A stretch of DNA of 21,339 nt from contig DKGO01000135.1 of the NCBI GenBank assembly GCA_002453315.1, positions 1 through 21,339 on the forward strand, given 5' to 3'. Below are positions 1-8,003 of this stretch, piece after piece; position 1 is the stretch's first letter, and the number at the start of each line of letters is the position of its first letter. Position numbers and translations under genes: made by a program. The stretch comes from Caryophanales bacterium UBA6768 (lineage in GTDB: Bacteria > Bacillota > Bacilli > Bacillales_D > Amphibacillaceae). The notes beneath the pieces were generated by a model, which had not been told where the DNA came from, searched no databases, and worked only from the letters and a program-made list of their open reading frames with translations.

Positions 1-252
1 GCACTTGAACAAGCAGAAAAAAATACTAAAAATAAAATAATCGCATTTAGCCCGGGTATAATGGACACTGATATGCAAGCACAAATAAGGGATGTTACGA
101 GTGAACAATTTTCCGATGTAGCAACTTTTAAATTTTATAAAGCACAAAATCAACTAGTAAATCCGGGAATTGTTGCAAATGCTTTAGTGGACTTTTTATA
201 TGAACCTACTCAGATTCAAAATGGTCACGTGTATCATTTTACTGATTTATAA
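1..252 (+). CDS. Short-chain dehydrogenase/reductase, C-terminal part (YueD-like)
   Basis: The gene is cut by the window start; the frame is open from base 1 and stops at 250-252. The visible 83 residues contain the SPGIMDT segment, the PG motif that follows the catalytic Tyr-x-x-x-Lys in short-chain dehydrogenases, then an amphipathic helix and a C-terminal segment ending VYHFTDL. The MDTDMQ sequence after the PG motif resembles the YueD (benzil reductase/sepiapterin reductase-like) branch of Bacillus. The Rossmann nucleotide-binding motif and the catalytic residues lie outside the window, so substrate and cofactor cannot be judged. A strong terminator follows directly. Confidence 0.8.
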   Translation, partial: ALEQAEKNTKNKIIAFSPGIMDTDMQAQIRDVTSEQFSDVATFKFYKAQNQLVNPGIVANALVDFLYEPTQIQNGHVYHFTDL

Positions 253-278
253 AAATCATACATGCCAAATACCTTGCT

Positions 279-327
279 AAATAGCACACGGGGATGCTCT
301 AACATCTTATCGTGTGCTATTTTTATC
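279..327 (+). terminator. Rho-independent terminator
   Basis: A perfect 12-bp stem (279-290 with 311-322, AAATAGCACACG and its complement) carries a further GATG/CATC pairing inside the loop and runs into a T-rich tail. It closes the upstream dehydrogenase transcript and separates it from map. Confidence 0.9.
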
Positions 328-388
328 AAAAAATTCATTGTTTATGTTAAACTAAACTTTGGAGAATGAATAGATTAGGGGAATGAAT

Positions 389-1147
389 GTGATTACTCGA
401 AAAAGCAAACGTGAAATTGCACAGATGCATGAAGCAGGAAAATTACTTGTCAAAGTTCATAAAGAAGTCGCTAAAATGATACAACCAGGTATCACAACGA
501 TGGAAATTGATACATTTGTCGAACAATATCTATTGGATCATGGGGCTACTCCTGAGCAGAAAGGCTTTCAGGATTATCCCTATGCAACTTGTGCCTCTAT
601 TAATGATGAAATTTGTCACGGATTTCCAAGAAAGGAACCGTTACAAGATGGGGATATTGTGACGATTGACATGGTAGTTAACTTAAATGGTGGCCTAGCC
701 GATTCAGCATGGACTTATGAAGTAGGAACTGTCGATGAGAAAGGTAAAAGGTTATTAGATGTAACGAAAAAATCATTATATTTAGGGATTGAACAGGCAC
801 AAGTTGGTAATAGAATCGGTGATATCGGTCATGCGATTCAAACTTATGCTGAAGGAGAAGGATTTTCTGTCGTAAGAGAATTTACAGGCCATGGCATTGG
901 ACCGACAATTCATGAGCCACCACATATTCCACATTTTGGAGAACCAAATAAAGGAATACGACTGAAGGAAGGTATGGTCATTACGATTGAACCAATGATT
1001 AATGAAGGTACCTGGAAAAGTAAAATGGATACTAATCATTGGACGGCTAGAACATTAGATCGTGGTCGTTCCGCTCAATACGAACATACATTGGCCATTA
1101 CAAAAGATGGTCCGTTTATCATAACAGATCAGGACCAACCTTTATAA
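389..1147 (+). CDS. map: Type I methionine aminopeptidase
   Basis: This enzyme removes the initiator methionine from nascent proteins in the cytoplasm. Counting from the ATG at 383, the five metal ligands of the pita-bread fold are all visible: D96, D107, H170, E203 and E234, with the catalytic H79 and H177 also present. The order and spacing match the family and the length (about 250 aa) is normal. I prefer the GTG at 389. The AGGGG ribosome site lies only one base before the ATG at 383 but about seven bases before the GTG, and a start there aligns the N-terminus with Bacillus Map (ITRKSKREI against IICKTPREL). The gene is monocistronic and lies away from the ribosomal protein cluster where the main Bacillus map usually sits, so it may be a second copy like Bacillus mapB. 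Confidence 0.95.
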   Translation: MITRKSKREIAQMHEAGKLLVKVHKEVAKMIQPGITTMEIDTFVEQYLLDHGATPEQKGFQDYPYATCASINDEICHGFPRKEPLQDGDIVTIDMVVNLNGGLADSAWTYEVGTVDEKGKRLLDVTKKSLYLGIEQAQVGNRIGDIGHAIQTYAEGEGFSVVREFTGHGIGPTIHEPPHIPHFGEPNKGIRLKEGMVITIEPMINEGTWKSKMDTNHWTARTLDRGRSAQYEHTLAITKDGPFIITDQDQPL

Positions 1148-1241
1148 CGAGAATTGGGGCATTTTTTTAAAAAAGTTAAATTATTACTAATGAAAGATTT
1201 AAAGAGATAAAATCTGTTCATGAATTAGAAAGGAAATGTGG

Positions 1242-1967
1242 ATGGGGATGGAAAGAGCTAAAAGGTATTCAGATGCAATTGTGATGTTTCAAAAAGGCCT
1301 TCAAGTTGGATTCCCCATTATGCTTGGATATATTCCAATTGCCATCACTTATGGTGTATTAGCTTCACAAGCTGGTTTAACCGTTTTTGAATTGACCTTT
1401 ATGAGTGCATTTGTGTTTGCAGGTGCTAGTCAGTTTATGGCGGTTAATATGATTGTTGCCCAAGCAACCGCAGTTGAAATTATTGTTGCGACCTTAATTA
1501 TAAATTTACGCCACTTTGTCATGAGTCTATCATTTATGAATGAAGTAAGGGACCATTATTTACTAAGAACCCGTTTTGCTCTTTCTTTAGGCTTAACAGA
1601 TGAAACCTTTGCAGTTTCGGCCTTAAATAAAAATCAGCGTAATAAAAAGAATTCAGCATTTTTTTATGCTGCTATTATCCTATCAGCCTATTCTGCATGG
1701 GTTTTTGGCTCATATTTTGGGGGGATAGTCGGGGAAGTCATTCCCGAAAAACTAAGTCAAAGTATGGGGATTGCTCTTTATGCCATGTTTATCGGGTTGT
1801 TAGTTCCATCTGTTAAAAAGGAATTAAAGGTAGGACTCATCGCGTTAATTGCGATGCTCATTAATGGCATTGCAAGTCAATTTTTAAGTAGTGGTTGGTC
1901 AATTGTCATCGGAACCATTCTAGGGGCATTTTGTGGGATATTTCTACTAAAGGAGAAAAACAAATGA
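1242..1967 (+). CDS. azlC: AzlC family branched-chain amino acid exporter, large subunit
   Basis: This is a hydrophobic protein of about 241 residues with several membrane segments. The conserved AzlC features near the N-terminus are present: GFPIMLGYIPIAITYGVLA, then the FAGASQFMAVNM segment and INLRHFVMSLS. The family forms a two-component permease with AzlD; in B. subtilis overexpression of azlCD gives 4-azaleucine resistance through amino acid export. The AAAGG site at 1229-1233 is too close to the ATG at 1236 and fits the ATG at 1242. The stop overlaps the azlD start by four bases (ATGA), which indicates translational coupling. No azlB-type Lrp regulator lies next to it, and I see no T-box leader upstream. 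Confidence 0.92.
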   Translation: MGMERAKRYSDAIVMFQKGLQVGFPIMLGYIPIAITYGVLASQAGLTVFELTFMSAFVFAGASQFMAVNMIVAQATAVEIIVATLIINLRHFVMSLSFMNEVRDHYLLRTRFALSLGLTDETFAVSALNKNQRNKKNSAFFYAAIILSAYSAWVFGSYFGGIVGEVIPEKLSQSMGIALYAMFIGLLVPSVKKELKVGLIALIAMLINGIASQFLSSGWSIVIGTILGAFCGIFLLKEKNK

Positions 1968-2260
1968 TTATATTTTTCATCATTATTGGGATGGGGTTGG
2001 CAACAATGATTCCACGATTCATCCCTGCTTTTATCGTAAATTCATTTGAATTTCGTGATTGGATGAACCGGTGGCTGCAATCAATTCCTTATGCCGCCCT
2101 AGGAGCGTTAATTTTTCCGGCAATTCTTTCCGTGAAGGAAGGTGCCCCACACGTTGGTATTATTGGTGCTTTAGTTGCTATTGCACTGGCTTATTTTGGG
2201 TTAAATATTGTTTTGGTTGTTATCGGATCGATATTGGCGGTATTTTTACTGACATTTTAA
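1964..2260 (+). CDS. azlD: AzlD family branched-chain amino acid exporter, small subunit
   Basis: This 98-residue membrane protein has three to four hydrophobic segments and carries the AzlD features: MIPRFIPAFI near the N-terminus and RWLQSIPYAALGALIFPAI in the middle. The ATG at 1964 overlaps the azlC stop by four bases and has AAGGAG at 1949-1954 with a nine-base spacing, so the reading frame open further upstream is not used. AzlD is the obligate small partner of AzlC in the inner membrane. Confidence 0.92.
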   Translation: MIIFFIIIGMGLATMIPRFIPAFIVNSFEFRDWMNRWLQSIPYAALGALIFPAILSVKEGAPHVGIIGALVAIALAYFGLNIVLVVIGSILAVFLLTF

Positions 2261-2316
2261 ACGTTTTAATTACTATAAAATTTACCATAAATTTTTTTCA
2301 AAATAGAGTTCTTCTT

Positions 2317-2343
2317 CACCTATCATATATAGGTGTTTTTTTT
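2317..2343 (+). terminator. Rho-independent terminator after azlCD
   Basis: A seven-bp stem (CACCTAT at 2317-2323 with ATAGGTG at 2329-2335) and a five-base loop are followed by eight T residues. It ends the azlCD transcript. Confidence 0.85.
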
Positions 2344-2414
2344 AGCATATTTATTAATTGGATGTGCATAATATTGATACTTAAAGTACATACATAAAAG
2401 GTGTCGATACTTAG

Positions 2415-3626
2415 ATGGATAATGATGAAAAACGTTGGGCAATAATTTCGCTTTCTTCTGTACCACTTATTATGACCTTGGGTAATTCCATGCTTATTCC
2501 AATCCTACCGTTGATGGAAAAAAAATTAGACATTTCAAAGCTCCAATCGAGTTACATTATAACGGTATATTCAATCGTTGCAATCATATTTATTCCACTT
2601 GCAGGTTATTTATCTGATCGATTCGGGAGGAAAAAGGTAATCGTCCCGGCATTAATTATTACAGGAATTGGGGGGTTAATTGCTGGTATCGCATCTTGGA
2701 AGATGGATAATGCCTTTGCTATGGTGTTAGTTGGAAGGATTTTGCAAGGGATAGGGGCTTCTGGCGCTATGCCAGTTGTCTTGCCCTTAGTGGGTGATAT
2801 GTTTCAACGTGATAAAGAGGCGAGTGCCACTCTCGGTATTATTGAGACTTCAAATACGGTTGGAAAAGTGCTGAGCCCAATTTTAGGTTCAGCATTAACC
2901 TTAATCGTTTGGTTTATGCCATTTTTCTCAATTCCAATTTTTTGTTTAGTGTCGGTTTTATTAATCACTTTTCTCATTAAAAATAAGCAAGAAAATGAAG
3001 AGGAGCCATTGGAATTCCAAGTTTATTGGCAACAAATCAAAGATGTTTTTAAAGCCCACAAAAGGTGGCTCATTGCTATTTTTATTATCGGTGCTATATT
3101 AATGTTTATTTTATTTGGATTTTTATTTTACTTGTCGAGTATTTTGGAAGATAAATTCGATTTTGACGGGATAAAAAAAGGACTGTTGTTAGCCATCCCA
3201 TTGTTAGCGTTATCCCTTGCCTCATATATTGCTGGGAAAAAGGTGCAGGACAATTTACGGGTCATGAAATGGGTATCATTTGTCGGAATTGTGTTAACAG
3301 GCTGTTCGGTTGCTGTCATTTCTTTCACAGACCATTTTATTTATTTATTAATTATTTTTCTCATTTGTGGAACAGGAATCGGCATGGCCTTACCAAGCTT
3401 AGATGCGTTAATTACTGAGAGTTTAGAAAAAGATGTACGTGGGATAATTACGTCAATTTATAGTTCGATGCGATTTATTGGTGTGGCAAGTGGTCCCCCG
3501 ATTATTGCCATTTTAATGAAAAAGAATATTTTTTGGATTGTGAGTATGTTAACAATATTTGCTTTAGCAGCGGGCTTTTTAGCATTCAGAAACATTGATC
3601 CCGAGGAGTCTAAAACTTCGGGTTAA
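2415..3626 (+). CDS. MFS drug-efflux-type transporter (DHA1-like)
   Basis: The 403-residue protein has about 12 predicted membrane helices. The loop 2-3 signature GYLSDRFGRKKV is clear, and a motif-C-like stretch (NTVGKVLSPILGSAL), typical of drug/proton antiporters, sits in the fifth helix. LIPILPLMEKKL near the N-terminus resembles Bmr/Blt/TetA-type exporters. The family uses the proton gradient to export small molecules; the substrate cannot be read from the sequence. The ATG at 2415 follows AAGGTG at 2398-2403. The gene stands alone after a terminator, with no regulator gene beside it. Confidence 0.88.
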   Translation: MDNDEKRWAIISLSSVPLIMTLGNSMLIPILPLMEKKLDISKLQSSYIITVYSIVAIIFIPLAGYLSDRFGRKKVIVPALIITGIGGLIAGIASWKMDNAFAMVLVGRILQGIGASGAMPVVLPLVGDMFQRDKEASATLGIIETSNTVGKVLSPILGSALTLIVWFMPFFSIPIFCLVSVLLITFLIKNKQENEEEPLEFQVYWQQIKDVFKAHKRWLIAIFIIGAILMFILFGFLFYLSSILEDKFDFDGIKKGLLLAIPLLALSLASYIAGKKVQDNLRVMKWVSFVGIVLTGCSVAVISFTDHFIYLLIIFLICGTGIGMALPSLDALITESLEKDVRGIITSIYSSMRFIGVASGPPIIAILMKKNIFWIVSMLTIFALAAGFLAFRNIDPEESKTSG

Positions 3627-3650
3627 GGTGAAATCACAATGGTCAAATAG

Positions 3651-3678
3651 TTGCAATTATTCTGAAAATTTGTATAAT
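3651..3678 (+). promoter_or_regulatory. SigA-type promoter for the IDEAL-domain gene
   Basis: TTGCAA at 3651-3656 and a perfect TATAAT at 3673-3678 are 16 bases apart, with TG just before the -10 box. It lies 31 bases upstream of the ATG at 3710. This also excludes the in-frame start at 3677, which falls inside the -10 box. Confidence 0.75.
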
Positions 3679-3709
3679 GGTAATAACACGATTAAAGGGG
3701 GAGAATTCC

Positions 3710-3937
3710 ATGAAAAAGCATGTACTAAAATATCGATTTTTCCGTTATAGGGGAGGAGTACTGATTGCTAAGCGTGACGTTCCATTCGATATTAAGATAA
3801 CTTCTAGAATGTTACTTGATGAATTATGCTTTGAATGGAATAAACAATTTATCGTTGATCGAATCAACGAATCAATCGACAAAAAGGATGAAAAAGCCTT
3901 TATAAAATATAGTGAATTGTACAAAAATTTTATATAA
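3710..3937 (+). CDS. Small IDEAL-domain protein
   Basis: The protein is 75 residues. The C-terminal 40 residues (LLDELCFEWNKQFIVDRINE onward) match the IDEAL domain, a short helical module named after its IDEAL-like motif, here seen as INESIDKKDEKAF. In Bacillus this domain occurs in small proteins and at the C-terminus of some larger ones; its biochemical role is not established. The N-terminal 30 residues are basic (KKHVLKYRFFRYRGG). The start at 3710 is chosen because a GGGGGAG ribosome site lies just upstream and the promoter lies further up. The gene has its own promoter and terminator. Confidence 0.8.
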   Translation: MKKHVLKYRFFRYRGGVLIAKRDVPFDIKITSRMLLDELCFEWNKQFIVDRINESIDKKDEKAFIKYSELYKNFI

Positions 3938-3957
3938 CATTTACGCCAATCATGATT

Positions 3958-3986
3958 AACCGTGGGATAAACCCCCACGGTTTTTT
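3958..3986 (+). terminator. Rho-independent terminator
   Basis: A perfect nine-bp stem AACCGTGGG (3958-3966) with CCCACGGTT (3974-3982) and a seven-base loop runs into TTTT. It ends the IDEAL-domain gene. Confidence 0.9.
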
Positions 3987-4076
3987 GGTTAGGGATCTAT
4001 TAGAAGGAATAACAAAATTCATAATCTTCTTAAAGCAATAGGAAAGAATGCAATAAGTGCAAATGTCCATGAATAT

Positions 4077-4106
4077 TTGATACAATTGTTACGGATACAT
4101 TACATT
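4077..4106 (+). promoter_or_regulatory. Possible SigA promoter of the first fumarase gene
   Basis: TTGATA at 4077-4082 is followed after 18 bases by TACATT at 4101-4106. The -35 box is good and the -10 box weak. The spacing to the start codon at 4133 suits a short leader with an AGGAGG ribosome site. Confidence 0.35.
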
Positions 4107-4132
4107 ATATAAGGTCCTTAGGAGGAATTGAC

Positions 4133-5518
4133 ATGGATTTTCGTATCGAGCATGACACAATAGGAGAAGTGAAGGTTCCAGCGGATAAATTTTGGGGGGC
4201 ACAAACAGAAAGAAGTCGGCAAAATTTCCCGATTGGAAATGAAAAAATGCCAAAGGAAATTATCCAAGCCTTTGCAATTGTAAAAAAAAGCGCAGCAAAA
4301 GTAAATAGTGATTTAGGTTTGTTAGAGAAGCAAAAATATGAGGCAATTGCCTATGCAGCAGAACAAATCTTAGCGAATAAATTAGATGATCATTTTCCGT
4401 TAGTTGTATGGCAAACTGGAAGTGGTACACAATCAAATATGAACGTCAATGAAGTGATTGCTTATGTTGGAAATGAGTGGTTGAAAGAACAAGGAAGTGA
4501 CCTTGTTTTGCACCCAAATGATGATGTAAATAAATCACAAAGTTCTAATGATACTTATCCAACTGCACTTCATGTCGCTTTTGTACTTAAATTAGAGGAT
4601 ATTGTCATACCAGCAATTAGTGTCATCAAAGAAACGATTGGGAAAAAGGCAAATGATTTTAAGGATATTGTGAAAATTGGTCGGACACATCTCCAGGATG
4701 CTACACCGATTACGTTAGGTCAGGAAATAAGCGGTTGGCATCGGATGTTAGAAAAAACCCAAAAAATGATTGCCGAAAGTGCAGAACATTTAAAAGATCT
4801 CGCTTTAGGTGGAACAGCAGTTGGAACTGGTTTGAATGCACATCCTGAATTTGCCGAAAGAGTGAGTGAAGCAATTAGTACGTTAACTAATCGTTCGTTT
4901 CGTTCTGAACCAGTGAAATTTCACTCATTAACGAGCTATGATGAAGCTGTTTTTGCTCATGGAGCGTTGAAGGCTTTAGCGGCGGACTTAATGAAAATTG
5001 CCAATGATATACGCTGGCTAGCAAGTGGACCACGTTCAGGTTTGGGGGAAATTACGATTCCAACAAATGAACCAGGTAGCTCTATTATGCCTGGCAAGGT
5101 TAATCCTACACAAAGTGAAGCGTTGACAATGATTGTAACCCAAGTAATGGGAAATGATGCAGCAGTAGGATTTGCAGCAAGCCAGGGGAATTTTGAGTTA
5201 AACGTATTTAAACCGGTTATTGCTTATAATTTTTTACAATCAGCCCAATTATTAGCTGATGGAATGTTATCGTTTGAGGAAAGATGTGTTCGTGGAATTG
5301 AACCAAATGAAGAAAAAATTGATACATTTTTAAATGATTCACTTATGTTAGTAACAGCACTAAATCCTCATATTGGTTATGAAAATGCAGCGAAGATTGC
5401 TAAAAAAGCGTTTGAGGATCAATCGACATTGAAGGAAGCAGCTGTTAAGCTAAATTTATTAACGGAAGAAGAGTTTGACAAATATGTCGTTCCAAAGGAA
5501 ATGACTCATCCGTTGTAA
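4133..5518 (+). CDS. fumC: Class II fumarate hydratase, divergent copy 1
   Basis: This iron-independent TCA-cycle enzyme hydrates fumarate to L-malate and works as a tetramer. The 461-residue protein has all class II landmarks: WGAQTERS at 21-28, [10 protein letters not shown] near 95-104, the catalytic His in [10 protein letters not shown] (H186), and the mobile-loop signature [11 protein letters not shown] at 315-325. It is fumarase rather than aspartase because of the WGAQT and GSGTQSNMN forms. A strong AGGAGG site precedes the ATG. It is less like Bacillus CitG than the second copy at 11479-12867: for example it has FAIVKKSAAKV where CitG and copy 2 have FAILKRSTA. It may therefore be an extra or acquired paralogue. 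Confidence 0.93.
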   Translation: MDFRIEHDTIGEVKVPADKFWGAQTERSRQNFPIGNEKMPKEIIQAFAIVKKSAAKVNSDLGLLEKQKYEAIAYAAEQILANKLDDHFPLVVWQTGSGTQSNMNVNEVIAYVGNEWLKEQGSDLVLHPNDDVNKSQSSNDTYPTALHVAFVLKLEDIVIPAISVIKETIGKKANDFKDIVKIGRTHLQDATPITLGQEISGWHRMLEKTQKMIAESAEHLKDLALGGTAVGTGLNAHPEFAERVSEAISTLTNRSFRSEPVKFHSLTSYDEAVFAHGALKALAADLMKIANDIRWLASGPRSGLGEITIPTNEPGSSIMPGKVNPTQSEALTMIVTQVMGNDAAVGFAASQGNFELNVFKPVIAYNFLQSAQLLADGMLSFEERCVRGIEPNEEKIDTFLNDSLMLVTALNPHIGYENAAKIAKKAFEDQSTLKEAAVKLNLLTEEEFDKYVVPKEMTHPL

Positions 5519-5555
5519 AATTGATAATTTGCATAAAATGAGGGTGTTAAATGTG

Positions 5556-5597
5556 GTGTGCTTGGACAGACACAAGTTTGACACTTTTATTTTTTTA
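5556..5597 (+). terminator. Possible terminator of the first fumarase gene
   Basis: An imperfect hairpin pairs GTGT-CTTG (5556-5564) with CAAG-ACAC (5573-5584), broken by a small asymmetric internal loop. It is followed by TTTTATTTTTTT. The stem is weak, so this is tentative. Confidence 0.45.
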
Positions 5598-5789
5598 TTG
5601 AATAGTGTGTGGTAAGTTTTTTCAATGCGAATGTAACTAACCTTGGAGAAAACTGACGAGTTAGCAATGAATCTGTAGTATCTGTCACTAACCCATAGGT
5701 TAATTATCATTAATTTGTATTTTTCAAGTAAACGCAACAAATGTAAATGTTTTACGGAAATCTTTCCTACTTTGCCATTAAAATTAAAT

Positions 5790-5796
5790 CATATTA
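5790..5796 (+). promoter_or_regulatory. Possible SigG -10 element for the spore protein gene
   Basis: CATATTA fits the SigG/SigF-type -10 pattern and would start transcription about 35 bases before the TTG start of the spore protein. I see no good matching -35 box. Apart from this and the weak terminator, I see nothing else of note in the 319-base gap from 5519 to 5837. Confidence 0.35.
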
Positions 5797-5837
5797 GCTA
5801 ATAAAACGTTCACAATAATACTGTGGAGGTGAATAAA

Positions 5838-6041
5838 TTGGCTAATCGAAATAGTTCAAATCAACTTGTTGTACCTGGAGTTGAAAATGCCATCAATCAA
5901 TTAAAAATGGAAATTGCACAAGAGTTTAACGTTCAATTAGGATCTGAAACGACATCCCGGGCTAATGGATCTGTTGGCGGTGAAATAACAAAACGTCTTA
6001 TACATTCTGCCCAACAACAATCAAATCAATCTAAATCATAA
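5838..6041 (+). CDS. Alpha/beta-type small acid-soluble spore protein
   Basis: This 67-residue DNA-binding protein saturates the spore chromosome, protects it from UV and wet heat, and is degraded by the GPR protease at germination. Visible family features are the cleavage segment [30 protein letters not shown] in the second half, and a Gln/Ser-rich tail. I place the start at the TTG at 5838 because GGAGGTG (5825-5831) lies six bases upstream and the product then begins with Met-Ala, as in the family. The in-frame GTG at 5823 would overlap the ribosome site. It is strong evidence that the host forms endospores. Confidence 0.95.
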   Translation: MANRNSSNQLVVPGVENAINQLKMEIAQEFNVQLGSETTSRANGSVGGEITKRLIHSAQQQSNQSKS

Positions 6042-6042
6042 A

Positions 6043-6098
6043 AAAATGGATGTCGTCAGGAAATATTCTGTTTATTAATCCTGTGTGACATCCATTTT
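6043..6098. terminator. Bidirectional terminator between convergent genes
   Basis: A perfect 12-bp stem AAAATGGATGTC (6043-6054) with GACATCCATTTT (6087-6098) is flanked by T-rich sequence on both strands. Inner bases CAGG/CCTG can extend the stem. It serves the spore protein gene on the plus strand and the YhzD-like gene on the minus strand. Confidence 0.85.
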
Positions 6099-6100
6099 CA

Positions 6101-6286
6101 TTATCTATGGAATAAAACTAATCGTGCATTTGGTGAAACACAACGATGTGTATACTCATCATAATTTTCTTCTATTAAACGTTTTGTCCCAATTTCTTTC
6201 GCTTGCTCATCGTTTTCCGCTTCAAAAGATTCATCTAATAACTTCTCGCCTTTTTTAGAAAAGACTGTAAGTACATAGTTTTGCAA
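6101..6286 (-). CDS. yhzD: YhzD-like small protein
   Basis: The 61-residue protein matches the YhzD-like family of Bacillus: it starts QNYVLTVFSKKGEKLLDESF, continues with an acidic EAENDEQAKEIG segment, and ends with a THRC segment and RLVLFHR. Family function is unknown. A longer frame begins at ATG 6304, but GGGAGGA lies just inside it and points to the TTG at 6286, which gives the usual family length and N-terminus. The shared bidirectional terminator lies directly after its stop. Confidence 0.8.
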   Translation of the reverse strand: MQNYVLTVFSKKGEKLLDESFEAENDEQAKEIGTKRLIEENYDEYTHRCVSPNARLVLFHR

Positions 6287-6416
6287 TGAATATTCCTCCC
6301 ACATTAGATTAAAATATTTTGAAATTGATATTATTTAAAAACCTAAAATCCAACTTTTCTTTATTATGCCATGTTGGGATAGAAAAATAAAGATTTAAAC
6401 AATATCAAAACAAGAT

Positions 6417-6474
6417 TGTAAAGTTTACTTGACATATTTAAATCCGCCATATAAAATGTAAAGTAAACTTGTCT
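6417..6474 (+). promoter_or_regulatory. Strong SigA promoter flanked by twin operator repeats
   Basis: A consensus TTGACA (6429-6434) is followed after 17 bases by TAAAAT (6452-6457). Two related dyad sites bracket it: TGTAAAGTTTACTTGACA at 6417-6434, covering the -35 box, and TGTAAAGTAAACTTGTCT at 6457-6474, at the start of transcription. The cores AAGTTTACTT and AAGTAAACTT are exact inverted complements, and the sites are 40 bases apart. This is the expected layout for autorepression by the Xre-type regulator encoded next. Confidence 0.8.
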
Positions 6475-6495
6475 TTTGATGAAAGAGGAATTGAA

Positions 6496-6702
6496 ATGGA
6501 AAATAGAATAAGGGCTTTAAGGGAACAACATCAATTGACACAACAGGAACTCTCTCAAATGGTTGGAGTATCCAGGCAATCAATCGTTGCGATTGAGCGT
6601 GGAAAATATAATCCATCTCTACAGTTGGCCTTCAAAATTGCCAAACAATTTAATCTGTCTATTGAAGATGTCTTTGTATTTAGGGAAGGAGAGGATGAGT
6701 AG
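6496..6702 (+). CDS. Xre-family helix-turn-helix regulator
   Basis: The 68-residue protein is a single HTH_3 domain: NRIRALREQHQLTQQELSQM, then the recognition region VGVSRQSIVAIERGKYNPSL and the terminal helices AFKIAKQFNLSIEDVFVF. It resembles the small YgzD/YozG-type regulators of Bacillus, which lack a sensor domain and usually sit beside a small membrane protein. The start is set at ATG 6496, with AAAGAGGA upstream. The next gene overlaps its stop codon by one base, so the two are translated together. It probably represses its own promoter through the repeats at 6417-6474. Confidence 0.88.
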   Translation: MENRIRALREQHQLTQQELSQMVGVSRQSIVAIERGKYNPSLQLAFKIAKQFNLSIEDVFVFREGEDE

Positions 6703-7007
6703 TGGAAGGACAAATTGCCGGGTTAATTGGATTGTTTGGTGGTGCTTTTATGGGACTGGTTGGGTTATTTCTAGGTAGAAGGTTGGCAAAAAAACAACGT
6801 GGTTTAGATGAAACCCATCAGCATATTTGGATAAAATCACGATCTATTGCATGGTATGCCACACTGTTTTCGATTTATATTTTGTTCACTCTTCACTTAA
6901 TCGGTATACCATTAACAGTTTCCTTGGTCCTAGGCATATTATTGTTTATTCACTTAGGAACTTGGGCTATTGTCGGTATTATTTTGTCGTCTTATTTATA
7001 TAAATAG
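6702..7007 (+). CDS. Small membrane protein paired with the Xre regulator
   Basis: The 101-residue protein has about three membrane segments: a Gly-rich first helix (IAGLIGLFGGAFMGLVGLFL) followed by a basic loop GRRLAKKQRG, and two more between residues 53 and 99. The GTG start shares its G with the TAG stop of the regulator gene, and the regulator's 3' end supplies an AAGGAGAGG ribosome site. I do not recognise the family. The pairing of a small Xre regulator with a membrane protein is common in Firmicutes, and the partner may modulate the regulator, but nothing in the sequence proves that. Confidence 0.75.
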   Translation: MEGQIAGLIGLFGGAFMGLVGLFLGRRLAKKQRGLDETHQHIWIKSRSIAWYATLFSIYILFTLHLIGIPLTVSLVLGILLFIHLGTWAIVGIILSSYLYK

Positions 7008-7103
7008 ATCGGGAAAGTAGTCTTAGGGTGAAAATATAGTATTTAAATATATGAAAATAATTGGTTTATTAACCGTTAAATTTCAAATTAAGGGGTGTAT
7101 GTT

Positions 7104-8003
7104 TTGGTTCTACAATTAGAAAATGTAACAAAACGATTCGGTAAAAATATAGCCGTTGATGAGTTATCTTTAGATATTCCGGAGAATGAATTGTTCGGAT
7201 TCTTAGGAGGAAATGGCGCTGGAAAGACAACGTCATTCCGAATGATATTAAATTTGCTCGACCCATCAGATGGTCAAATTTTATGGAATGGGAAATCAAT
7301 TAAATATGGTATTAGTCATTTAATTGGTTATTTACCCGAGGAAAGAGGATTATATCCAAAGTTAAAAGTGAAAGAACAACTAATTTATTTAGGGAAACTT
7401 CGTGGTATGACGGCACATAATGCATCATTAGCATTGGAAAAATGGCTGGATAGATTTAATATTTCTCATTATTTAAATAAAAAGGTTGAAGAACTGTCGA
7501 AAGGAAATCAGCAAAAAATCCAATTTATTTCTGCTGTCATTCATAAACCAGAGCTTCTCATTTTGGATGAGCCTTTTTCCGGCTTAGACCCAATTAATGT
7601 TGAAATGTTGAAAGAGGCCGTTATCGATTTAAAAGATAAAGGCACTTCCATTGTTTTTTCATCTCACCAAATGGACCATGTTGAAAAATTATGTGAAAAT
7701 GTTTGTATTTTACAACAAGGAAAAGCAGTTGTTAAAGGAAATTTACGGGAAATAAAGCGATCACACGGTAAGAAAAAATTAATTATCCATATGGATGAAT
7801 CTATCGATTTTTTGAAAAATGCCAATGGAGTTGTTGATTTTCAAACGACAGTGAATGGCTGTGAATTACAAATACATGATGAACAAATAGCTCAAGAAAT
7901 TTTAGGGCAAATACAAGGGAAAGGGATTGTTCGAAAATTCGAAATTGAAGAACCATCCTTAAATGATATTTTTATCGAAAAAGTAGGTGCTAGCTATGAA
8001 TAA
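7104..8003 (+). CDS. yhaQ: ABC transporter ATP-binding protein, YhaQ/NatA type
   Basis: This is the cytoplasmic ATPase of an ABC-2 exporter. In order it shows Walker A (GGNGAGKTT), a Q-loop region, the signature ELSKGNQQK, Walker B with D-loop (LLILDEPFSGLDP) and the H-loop (SSHQMDHVE), followed by a C-terminal accessory domain of about 80 residues. The TTG at 7104 is preferred: AGGGGTG lies about six bases before it, while the GTG at 7095 lies inside the ribosome site. The length (299 aa) matches B. subtilis YhaQ, which is annotated as a putative sodium efflux ATPase. It overlaps the permease gene by eight bases. Confidence 0.88.
   Translation: MVLQLENVTKRFGKNIAVDELSLDIPENELFGFLGGNGAGKTTSFRMILNLLDPSDGQILWNGKSIKYGISHLIGYLPEERGLYPKLKVKEQLIYLGKLRGMTAHNASLALEKWLDRFNISHYLNKKVEELSKGNQQKIQFISAVIHKPELLILDEPFSGLDPINVEMLKEAVIDLKDKGTSIVFSSHQMDHVEKLCENVCILQQGKAVVKGNLREIKRSHGKKKLIIHMDESIDFLKNANGVVDFQTTVNGCELQIHDEQIAQEILGQIQGKGIVRKFEIEEPSLNDIFIEKVGASYE

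Noticed and set aside
1148..1241. T-box or amino-acid riboswitch before azlC
   Set aside because: The gap is under 100 bases and shows no T-box sequence or terminator/antiterminator pair.
1895..1963. Longer N-terminus for AzlD starting at 1895
   Set aside because: It would overlap azlC by about 70 bases and lacks a ribosome site, while ATG 1964 has a strong one and gives the family N-terminus.
5459..5740. Minus-strand open frame of 93 codons after the first fumarase gene
   Set aside because: It overlaps the fumC 3' end, has no ribosome site, and its product has a composition unlike a real protein.
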